A stretch of DNA of 7,647 nucleotides. It comes from Deltaproteobacteria bacterium UBA2385 (GTDB lineage Bacteria; Myxococcota_A; UBA796; UBA2385). Every line of letters begins with the position of its first letter. Positions within the stretch are counted from its first letter, which is position 1. The stretch lies in NCBI GenBank assembly GCA_002343455.1, contig DDSR01000080.1, positions 1-7,647 of the forward strand, given 5' to 3'. A program made the translations under genes and the position numbers. The notes under the pieces were generated by a model, which saw only the letters and a program-made list of their open reading frames with translations, ran no database searches and was not told where the DNA came from. This document shows, in pieces, positions 1-6,087 of the stretch.

Positions 1-135
1 GAGCTCGACGGCGGCACGGGCAAGCTGCTCGGCGGCTGCGCGGGCTGCGCTTCGGCGCCGGCCTCGGCCTCGGGCGCCGGTGGGCTGCTCGTCCTGGCCC
101 TGGGCCTGCTGGGCTGGCGTCGGCGCGTGCGCTGA
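1..135 (+). CDS. 3' end of a surface protein with a MYXO-CTERM-like sorting tail (partial)
   Basis: Frame 1 is open from the left edge to a TGA at 133-135, giving the last 44 residues of a protein whose body lies outside the window. The visible tail has the three parts of a myxobacterial C-terminal sorting signal in order. First comes a Gly/Cys motif (GGCAGCASAP, residues 11-20 of the fragment), then a Gly/Ala/Leu hydrophobic helix (about residues 25-39), then a basic end (WRRRVR). In established knowledge, MYXO-CTERM tails are carried by exported proteins in Myxococcota, and the Cys region is recognised by a myxosortase protease before surface anchoring. The function of the mature protein cannot be told from this fragment. 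A plain C-terminal membrane anchor is the main alternative. Codon usage agrees with a real gene: nearly every third base is G or C. Confidence 0.72.
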   Translation, partial: ELDGGTGKLLGGCAGCASAPASASGAGGLLVLALGLLGWRRRVR

Positions 136-181
136 GCTGAGACCCGGGGCGCGCTCTCCGGGCTAAGGGGCCCCCCCTCGT

Positions 182-187
182 GGGAGG
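182..187 (+). promoter_or_regulatory. Ribosome binding site that decides the CoA-transferase start
   Basis: GGGAGG lies 5 bases before ATG 193 but only 2 bases before the in-frame TTG at 190. Normal Shine-Dalgarno spacing therefore selects the ATG, which shortens the protein by one residue compared with the longest open frame. Confidence 0.6.
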
Positions 188-192
188 CCTTG

Positions 193-1485
193 ATGCCCTG
201 GATCGACGATTACCGCGCCAAGCTCTGCTCTGCCGACCAGGCCGTCCTCGACCTGCGGCCGGGCGACTGCGTCTTCATGGGCGGCAACGCCGCCACCCCG
301 CGCGTGCTGGCGGAGGCCCTCGCCCGGCGGGCGCCGGCGGTGCCGGGCTTGAGGGTCGGGCACGTCCTGCTGCTGGGGGAGGACCCCTTCGCCAAGGTCT
401 ACGGCCCCAACGGCATCGAGCACCTGTCGTGGTTCGTCGGCCCGGCCGACCGCGAGGCCGTTCGGCTGGGGCACGCCGGCTACGTGCCCTCCCACCTCTC
501 CGAGATCCCCGCCCTGCTGCGGGCCGGGCGGCCCGCCCTCGACGCGGCCCTGCTGATGGTCTCGCCCCCCGACCGGCACGGCTTCTTCTCGCTGGGGGTC
601 GAGGTCCTGGCCAGCATCGCCGCGGCCGAGGTGTCCCGCCGGGTCATCGTCCAGGTCAACCCGCGCATGCCGCGCGTCCTGGGCAACTCCTTCCTGCACA
701 TCTCGCAGATCCACCGCATCGTCGAGGCCGAGCAGCCGCTGGCCGAGCTGGAGCCGCCGACCATCGGACCGGTCGAGCGGGCCATCGCCTCCCACATCGC
801 GCCGCTGATCCCTCACGGGGCGACCCTTCAGCTCGGCATCGGGGCCATCCCCGACGCCGTGATCGCCTCGCTGGAGGGCCGGGATGACCTGGGCATCCAC
901 AGCGAGATGATCTCCGACGGGGTGATGCGGGCGGTGGAGTCGGGGCTGATCACCGGCCGCTTCAAGACCCGGCACCGCCGCAAGGTGGTCACCACCTTCG
1001 CCCTGGGCACCCGCGTCCTCTACGAGTGGCTGCACGAGAACCCCGTGGTCGAGGCCCACCCCTGCGACCACACCAACAACATCGGCATCGCCAGCCAGAA
1101 CGAACGCCTGATCGCCATCAACTCGGCCATCTCGGTCGACCTGACGGGGCAGGTCAACGCCGACTCGATCGGCGGGCGCATCTACTCGGGGGTGGGGGGC
1201 CAGGTCGACTTCATCCGGGCCGCGGCGGCCTCCAAAGACGGCCTGCCGATCATCGCCCTGCCCTCGCTGGCAGGGGACGGCAGCATCTCGCGCATCCGCA
1301 GCACCCTGGCGCTGGGCGCGGGCGTGGTCACCTCGCGGGCCAGCGTGCGCATGATCGTGACCGAGTACGGGGTGGCTGATCTCTGGGGGCGCAGCCTGCC
1401 CGAGCGGGCCCGCGCCTTGATCAACATCGCCCACCCCGACCACCGGGAGCGGCTGGCGGCCGAGGCCGGGATCCGCGCGCCATGA
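193..1485 (+). CDS. Acetyl-CoA hydrolase / 4-hydroxybutyrate CoA-transferase family protein
   Basis: A 430-residue cytoplasmic enzyme expected to move CoA between acyl groups (for example acetyl-CoA and a hydroxy- or short-chain acid), or to hydrolyse acetyl-CoA. The N-terminal half (about 5-185) carries the family motif SPPDRHGFFSLG (124-135) and NPRMPRVLGNS (156-166). The C-terminal half has HSEMISDG, in which Glu238 aligns with the active-site glutamate that forms the glutamyl-CoA thioester in this family. It is followed by GQVNADSIGG (319-328), YSGVGGQVDF (331-340) and TEYGVADLWG (390-399). Length is normal for the family and nothing appears missing. ATG at 193 is preferred over the in-frame TTG at 190 because GGGAGG (182-187) then sits 5 bases upstream. 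The stop overlaps the start of the next gene (ATGA), so the two are probably co-translated. The exact acyl substrate cannot be read from the sequence; 4-hydroxybutyrate, acetate, propionate and succinate are all used by relatives. Confidence 0.93.
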   Translation: MPWIDDYRAKLCSADQAVLDLRPGDCVFMGGNAATPRVLAEALARRAPAVPGLRVGHVLLLGEDPFAKVYGPNGIEHLSWFVGPADREAVRLGHAGYVPSHLSEIPALLRAGRPALDAALLMVSPPDRHGFFSLGVEVLASIAAAEVSRRVIVQVNPRMPRVLGNSFLHISQIHRIVEAEQPLAELEPPTIGPVERAIASHIAPLIPHGATLQLGIGAIPDAVIASLEGRDDLGIHSEMISDGVMRAVESGLITGRFKTRHRRKVVTTFALGTRVLYEWLHENPVVEAHPCDHTNNIGIASQNERLIAINSAISVDLTGQVNADSIGGRIYSGVGGQVDFIRAAAASKDGLPIIALPSLAGDGSISRIRSTLALGAGVVTSRASVRMIVTEYGVADLWGRSLPERARALINIAHPDHRERLAAEAGIRAP

Positions 1486-2684
1486 GCGATCTGGACCTCG
1501 TCGTCGTCGGCGCGACCGGCTTCACCGGGCGGCAGGCGGCGGCCTACCTGGCCGCTCACGCCCCTCCCGAGCTGCGCTGGGCCCTGGTCGGACGGAACGA
1601 GGCCCGCCTCCTGGCCGTCCGCGACGGTCTGGGCCCGGCCCAGGCCGGGCGGGAGTGCCTGGTGGTCGACACCCAGGACGAGGCGGCGGTCGAGGCGCTG
1701 GTGGCCCGGACCCGGGTCGTGCTGACCACGGTCGGCCCCTACGCGCAGTACGGCGAGCCCCTGCTGGCCGCCTGCGCCCGCCAGGGTCGGCACTACGTCG
1801 ACATCACGGGCGAGACCCCCTGGGTGGCCCGGATGATCGAGCGGCACCACGCCACCGCCCTCGAGTCCGGCGCGCGCATCGTGCCCTTCTGCGGCTTCGA
1901 CTCGGTGCCCTCCGATCTGGGCGCCTGGATGCTCGCCGAGCACCAGCGCCAGCGCGGAGGCGCGGCCCTGGCCGAGGTCCTGGCCCTCTTTCGGGCCCGC
2001 GGGGGCTTCAACGGCGGCACCCTGGCCAGCGCCCTGGGCATGATGGAGCGCGGAGACGGCCGCACGGTCGCCCGCCCCGATCTGCTCAACGCGCCAGGCC
2101 CAATCGGCACCTACCCGCGAGATCAGCGCGGCGCGGTCTACGTCGCCGAGGCCTCGACCTGGAGCGCCCCCTTCTTCATGGAGGCGGTCAACACCCGGGT
2201 CGTGCGGCGCACGGCCTCGCTCCTCGCCGGGGGTCCCGAAGACCCGGGCCCGGCCTTCCGCTACCGCGAGGCGATGCGCACCGGCCCCGGCCTCTCCGGG
2301 AACCTGCTCGCCCAGACCCTGACCCTCTCCCTGGGGGCCTTCGCCGTCTTGATGTCCGGCGCCTGGGGTCGCGGCCTGGTCCGCCGCCTCGCCCCGGCCC
2401 CGGGAGAGGGCCCCGACGAGCAGACCATGGACCGCGGCTTCTTCCGGGTGGACCTGCTGGCCCGGACCGTGGATGGAGGGAGCCTGCGCGGCCGCATCGA
2501 GGGGCAGGGTGATCCCGGCAACCGCTGCACGGTGCGCATGCTCTGCGAGGCCGCCCTCTGCCTCTGCCTGGACGAGGCCGCCCTGCCGCCGCGGGCCGGC
2601 ATCCTCACGCCGGCGACCGCCCTGGCGGGGCCCTACCTGGCTCGCCTGCGCGCCGCCGGGATGCGCTTCGAGGTCAGCGGCTGA
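1482..2684 (+). CDS. Saccharopine dehydrogenase-like NAD(P)-binding oxidoreductase (trans-acting enoyl reductase-like)
   Basis: A 400-residue protein of the saccharopine dehydrogenase-like group (COG3268 type), which includes the mycobacterial trans-acting enoyl reductase of phthiocerol-lipid synthesis and eukaryotic SCCPDH. The N-terminus is a Rossmann fold: strand LDLVVVG followed by the dinucleotide loop GATGFTG (10-16), then VGRNEARL (36-43), which begins at the end of the second strand. Further family motifs are TTVGPYAQYGEPL (82-94), HYVDITGETPWV (104-115), PFCGFDSVPSD (135-145), GFNGGT (175-180) and a C-terminal block with DPGN (344-347) and GILTPATAL (373-381). A hydrophobic stretch at about 275-297 could touch the membrane, as in relatives. 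The start is fixed by the ATGA overlap with the upstream CoA-transferase gene and by the loop lying close to the N-terminus. There is no strong Shine-Dalgarno, which fits translational coupling. True saccharopine dehydrogenase activity is unlikely for this branch. The substrate is unknown; reduction of a lipid or polyketide enoyl intermediate is inference only. The 3' end overlaps the convergent RND gene by 11 bp. Confidence 0.88.
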   Translation: MSDLDLVVVGATGFTGRQAAAYLAAHAPPELRWALVGRNEARLLAVRDGLGPAQAGRECLVVDTQDEAAVEALVARTRVVLTTVGPYAQYGEPLLAACARQGRHYVDITGETPWVARMIERHHATALESGARIVPFCGFDSVPSDLGAWMLAEHQRQRGGAALAEVLALFRARGGFNGGTLASALGMMERGDGRTVARPDLLNAPGPIGTYPRDQRGAVYVAEASTWSAPFFMEAVNTRVVRRTASLLAGGPEDPGPAFRYREAMRTGPGLSGNLLAQTLTLSLGAFAVLMSGAWGRGLVRRLAPAPGEGPDEQTMDRGFFRVDLLARTVDGGSLRGRIEGQGDPGNRCTVRMLCEAALCLCLDEAALPPRAGILTPATALAGPYLARLRAAGMRFEVSG

Positions 2685-4977
2685 GCGAGGGGCGGTCCTC
2701 GCGGTCGAAGACCTTCAGCAGGGCGGGCAGGAGCAGCAGGTCGGCCAGCAGGGCGCCCAGCAGGGTCACGGAGGTCAGCAGCCCGAACCAGCGGGTGCTG
2801 GCCAGCTCGGAGATCGAGAGCACCCCGAAGCCCGCCACCAGCAGCACGCTGGTCAGGACGATGGCCCGGCCGGCCCCGTGCATGGCCCGGTCGATCGCGC
2901 GGTCGACGTCCAGCCCCAGGGCGCGCTCCTCGCGGTAGCGGGCCATGAAGTGGATGGTGTCGTCCACCGCCAGGCCCAGGGCGACGGTGAAGCTGACGAT
3001 GTTGGTGATCTTGAGGTCCTCGCCCGCCAGGGCCAGGGTGGCCGCGGTCAGCACCATGGGCAGCAGGTTGGGGGCGCAGGCGATCAGGGCCAGCCGCGGG
3101 CTGCGCAGCAGGCCCCACATGGTCAGGAGGATGACCACCAGCACCAGCCCGACGCTGCTGACCAGGTCGTTGACCAGCCGCTCGACCCCCGAGGAGGCCA
3201 CGAAGCCGTCGCCGGTGACGTCGATGCGCTGGGCCCAGGGCCCCAGCAGCTCGGCCGCGCGCGCCTGGGTCTCGCGCTGGACGGTCAGCAGCTCGCGCCC
3301 GCCGGCGTCGGTGGTGAGCACCAGGATCCGGCCCTGCATGCGGTCCTCGGAGAGCAAGGCGCCCAGGCTCTCGGCCCCGCTCATCTCGGCCAGCAGCAGC
3401 TCCTGGGCGATCGCCTCGCGGCTGTCGGGCAGGCCGGCCTGGCCGGTGATCGCCTGGTGGACCTGGGCGATGAAGGAGGCGGGCGAGCTGCTCCAGCCGA
3501 CCTCGGGCCGCCGGTCGAGCTCCTCTTGCAGGGTGAGCATCGCCCCCAGGATGGCGGGATCGAGCAGGTCGGCCTCGCCCGGCTTCAGCTGGAGGTGGAC
3601 CATCACCGGCACGACCCCGCCCAGGCGCTGGTCGGCGGTGCGCACGGCCTGGGCCGTCGGGTGGGCCTCGGCGTACATCTCCAGCAGGTGGGACTGGGTC
3701 TGCACGGTGGCGGCGAGGCCCGCGGCCACCAGGGTCAGCGCCGCGAAGCCCAGGACGAGGGCGCGGCTGTGGCGCCGGGTGAGGGTCGAGAGCGCCGCGA
3801 AGATCGAGGCGCCGGGGCCACCCTGGAGCCGCGGGCCGATGCCCCGCGGGGGGATCCAGGCCAGCCAGACCGGCAGGACCAGCATCACGGAGAGCCAGAC
3901 CGCCCCGACGGCCACCCCGGCGTGCAGGCCGAAGTCGCGGACCACCCGGGTCTGGGCGACCTGGAGGGAGAGGAAGCCGGCGGCGGTGGTGAAGGTGGTG
4001 AGGGCGCAGGCGGCGCCGAGCTGGCGCATGGTGAGGCCCATGGCCTCTTCGGGGCTGGGGGCCGGGCCGGAGGGAGGGTCGAGCTCCTCGCGGTAGCGGG
4101 TCAGGATGTGGATGCCGTCGCTGACGCCGATCACGACGGCCAGGGTGGGCACCAGCACCGAGAGCACGTTGAGGGTGGCGCCCGCCGCCAGCAGCGCCCC
4201 CAGGGCCCAGACGGTGCCGACCACGGTCACCACCAGCGGGCCCAGGGCCGACCAGAAGCGCCGGAAGAGCAGGACCGAGGTCAGGGTGAAGAGCACCGCC
4301 ACGACCGGCAGGAAGCGGGCCTCGTCGGCCAGCATCAGGTCGATGACCTCGACCCGGATCAGGGGGACCCCGGTGGCCTGCACCCGCAACCCCTCGGGGG
4401 GAGGGAGCGCCCGCAGGGCCTCGTTCAGCTCGCGGACGGCCGGGCCCAGCGCCGACACCTGCTCCAGGGCGGGGTCGAGCCGCACGCGCAGGGCGGTCAA
4501 GCTGCCGTCAGGGCTGATCAGCAGGCGGCGGAGGGTCGGATCCTGGGCGGCGAGGCGCAGCGCCTCGTCCGGAGGCAGCTCCTCCAGGGGGGAGAGGACC
4601 CGCATGGCCTCGCCCTCGCGCAGCACGAGGCGGGCGTTGGCCAGGCTCTGCACGCCGACGACCGAGGGCAGCTCCTCCAGGCTGGTGTGCAGCGCGCGCA
4701 GCCAGGCGACGGCCTCCTCGCGGGCCAGCTCGCCCTCGACCAGGATCACCGCGTCGTTGTCGTCCCGACCCCAGAGCGTGTCGAGCTGCTCCAGCCGCTC
4801 GATCTCCTCTCCCCCGTCCATGAAGAGGGCCTGCGGCGTGAAGTCGACGGGCAGGCCCTGCTGCAGGCGCGCGGCGATGGCCCCCAGGGCGAGGGCGGTC
4901 AGCAGCAGGCTGGCCAGGAGCCCGGCGAGGCGATGGCGCACCAGGGCGCGGCCCCAGGCCTGCAGGAGGTCGGCCAT
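2674..4977 (-). CDS. RND/MMPL-family transporter (hydrophobe efflux-like), 12 transmembrane helices
   Basis: A 767-residue inner-membrane protein built as two homologous halves, each with one helix, a large non-cytoplasmic loop and five more helices. Helices are near 17-37, 222-238, 244-265, 269-292, 322-342 and 352-374 in the first half, and 405-425, 605-625, 628-648, 655-678, 704-724 and 732-755 in the second. The porter-like loops span about 38-221 and 426-604. The fourth helix of each half carries the RND proton-relay-type acidic residues: GVSDGIHILTRYREE (284-298, Asp287) and GLAVDDTIHFMARYREE (668-684, Asp672/Asp673). The size and paired GxxxD-IH-RYREE motifs fit the MMPL/HAE-type branch, which moves lipids and hydrophobic compounds by proton exchange, rather than AcrB (over 1000 residues). 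ATG at 4977 is 8 bases after the flippase gene's stop; the upstream Shine-Dalgarno is weak (GCGGGG), so coupling is likely. The same frame is open further upstream to 6078, but there it is only a shadow of the flippase gene. The substrate is unknown. Confidence 0.92.
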   Translation of the reverse strand: MADLLQAWGRALVRHRLAGLLASLLLTALALGAIAARLQQGLPVDFTPQALFMDGGEEIERLEQLDTLWGRDDNDAVILVEGELAREEAVAWLRALHTSLEELPSVVGVQSLANARLVLREGEAMRVLSPLEELPPDEALRLAAQDPTLRRLLISPDGSLTALRVRLDPALEQVSALGPAVRELNEALRALPPPEGLRVQATGVPLIRVEVIDLMLADEARFLPVVAVLFTLTSVLLFRRFWSALGPLVVTVVGTVWALGALLAAGATLNVLSVLVPTLAVVIGVSDGIHILTRYREELDPPSGPAPSPEEAMGLTMRQLGAACALTTFTTAAGFLSLQVAQTRVVRDFGLHAGVAVGAVWLSVMLVLPVWLAWIPPRGIGPRLQGGPGASIFAALSTLTRRHSRALVLGFAALTLVAAGLAATVQTQSHLLEMYAEAHPTAQAVRTADQRLGGVVPVMVHLQLKPGEADLLDPAILGAMLTLQEELDRRPEVGWSSSPASFIAQVHQAITGQAGLPDSREAIAQELLLAEMSGAESLGALLSEDRMQGRILVLTTDAGGRELLTVQRETQARAAELLGPWAQRIDVTGDGFVASSGVERLVNDLVSSVGLVLVVILLTMWGLLRSPRLALIACAPNLLPMVLTAATLALAGEDLKITNIVSFTVALGLAVDDTIHFMARYREERALGLDVDRAIDRAMHGAGRAIVLTSVLLVAGFGVLSISELASTRWFGLLTSVTLLGALLADLLLLPALLKVFDREDRPSLSR

Positions 4978-4985
4978 GGCCCCGC

Positions 4986-6020
4986 TCAGGGTGCGACGGG
5001 TGGGAGCGCGTCGGAGGCCGAGCTGAGGTCGTTCTGGGGCTCGGAGGCGGCGGCCCGGTCCAGGTCGAGGGTGCCGCCCAGCATGGCCGAGACGCGGAAG
5101 AGGGCGACCGCGCCCATCAGGACGCCGAACCAGAGGGTGGCGACGCGGATCAGCAGGGAGGAGGCCACCGCGGCGGGCTGCCCGATGCCGGGGATGAGGG
5201 CGACCGCGCCGCCGGCGAGGGCCCCGTCGGCCACGCCGAGCCCGCCGGGCATGGCCCCGCCGGCCACGGTCGCGAAGGCGTAGAGGAAGACGCTGACGTC
5301 GAGCGAGGCGGCCACGCCCAGGCCGCGGAAGACCATCCAGTAGCCGACACACTCGGCGAACCAGGCGACCATGCTGACCGAGATGGTCAGCATCAGCGGC
5401 GCCGGCGCGAGGCAGGCCCGCATCGCGAGGTACATCTCTTCGAGCTTGTGGGCGACCCGCCCGATCAGGGGCAGGCGGGCGGCGAGGCCCAGGATGCCCA
5501 TGCTGAGGCGCCGGCTGGAGAGGACGGCGAGGCCCAGGGCGATCAGGACGGCCGGGATGGCGAGGTAGTGGACCCGATCGCCGGCGTGGGTCGTGACCGA
5601 GAGCCCGGCGAGGATCAGCATGGCGATGCCGTCGGTCAGGCGCTCGGTGACCAGGGCGGGGATGGTCCGGGCCATCGGCGTGCCGGTCCGCGCGCGCACG
5701 ACGTAGGGCTTGAGCAGCTCGCCGGCCTTGCCGGGGGAGATGACCATGGCCAGGCCGGCGGCGAAGTTCCAGGCGTCCTCGACCAGGGGCATGGCGACGC
5801 CCAGGCGGCGCAGCAGGTAGTGCCACTTGAAGAAGCGCAGGCCGTAGTTGAGCAGGGTCAGCAGCAGGACCGGGATCATCCAGGGCCAGTGGAAGGTGGC
5901 CAGCGCCGCGCCGACCTCGTCCACGCCGGCCCAGATGCTGCCCCCGAGGAAGAGGAGCGCGCCGAAGGCGATGGCGACGACCAGCCAGCGGCGAAAGCGG
6001 TGTACGAGGCGAGCGGACAT
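4986..6020 (-). CDS. Flippase-like integral membrane protein, LPG-synthase-TM (UPF0104) family
   Basis: A 344-residue polytopic inner-membrane protein with about eight hydrophobic segments, including those near 12-30, 46-65, 150-168, 205-233 and 284-308. It is the stand-alone form of the transmembrane domain found at the N-terminus of lysylphosphatidylglycerol synthase (MprF); the catalytic aminoacyl-transfer domain is absent. Family motifs visible are SPGKAGELLKPY (95-106), ERLTDG (126-131), PGGLGVADG (258-266) and RVATLWFGV (292-300). Members are linked to flipping or handling of lipids and polyprenyl-linked molecules, but this protein's cargo is unknown. A hydrophilic Ala/Ser/Asp-rich tail follows residue 315 and looks disordered. 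ATG at 6020 is chosen because it places a short basic stretch (HRFRRW) just before the first helix. An in-frame ATG at 6068 would add 16 polar residues and cannot be excluded, since neither has a strong Shine-Dalgarno. It is the first gene of a two-gene unit with the RND transporter. Confidence 0.88.
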   Translation of the reverse strand: MSARLVHRFRRWLVVAIAFGALLFLGGSIWAGVDEVGAALATFHWPWMIPVLLLTLLNYGLRFFKWHYLLRRLGVAMPLVEDAWNFAAGLAMVISPGKAGELLKPYVVRARTGTPMARTIPALVTERLTDGIAMLILAGLSVTTHAGDRVHYLAIPAVLIALGLAVLSSRRLSMGILGLAARLPLIGRVAHKLEEMYLAMRACLAPAPLMLTISVSMVAWFAECVGYWMVFRGLGVAASLDVSVFLYAFATVAGGAMPGGLGVADGALAGGAVALIPGIGQPAAVASSLLIRVATLWFGVLMGAVALFRVSAMLGGTLDLDRAAASEPQNDLSSASDALPPVAP

Positions 6021-6087
6021 GGCGCGCGCATAACCCCGTGGCGTACGATGCTGCTCGCGCAGGTCCATCGGCCTGCAAGGGAGCACC
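6021..6087. promoter_or_regulatory. Divergent intergenic region, likely holding promoters for the flippase-RND unit and the GAF gene
   Basis: This 67 bp gap separates two divergent genes, so promoters for both probably lie here or run into the coding starts. The only hexamer that stands out is TACGAT at 6044-6049 on the plus strand, a good match to a sigma-70 -10 element, 38 bases before the GAF start codon. No convincing -35 lies 16-18 bases upstream, where the sequence is GC-only. No clear operator palindrome is visible. Confidence 0.35.
6077..6083 (+). promoter_or_regulatory. Ribosome binding site for the GAF gene's GTG start
   Basis: AAGGGAG ends 4 bases before GTG 6088 and is the best Shine-Dalgarno in the window. 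It supports the GTG codon as the true start of the GAF-domain gene. Confidence 0.65.

Noticed and set aside
143..177. Possible terminator after the MYXO-CTERM gene: CCCGG/CCGGG inverted repeat and a GGGGCCCCCCC run
   Set aside because: The stem has only five pairs with a 10-base loop, there is no T-run, and such short GC palindromes are expected by chance in this composition.
163..1443. 426-codon open frame on the minus strand
   Set aside because: It is antisense to the CoA-transferase gene, whose motifs and active-site glutamate are intact. The product is low-complexity Gly/Asp/Arg/Val sequence typical of a GC shadow.
2473..5283. 936-codon open frame on the plus strand, rich in Gln, Gly, His and Asp
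   Set aside because: It lies opposite the RND gene, which has clear helices and family motifs. The composition is what reverse reading of GC-rich codons gives, with no recognisable motif and no sensible start.
6039..6054. Sigma-54-like sequence TGGC...TGC before the GAF gene
   Set aside because: The spacing between the GG and GC elements is 8 or 11 bases rather than the required 10, so it does not fit a -24/-12 promoter.
2674..6078. A single 1134-residue minus-strand protein fusing extra N-terminal sequence to the RND transporter
   Set aside because: The part upstream of 4977 is a different frame over the flippase gene and reads as Arg/Pro/Gly-rich nonsense. The transporter begins naturally at ATG 4977, just before its first helix.
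6073..6078. TTGCAG on the minus strand as a -35 element for the flippase gene
   Set aside because: No -10-like hexamer lies 16-18 bases downstream; the region there is GC-rich.
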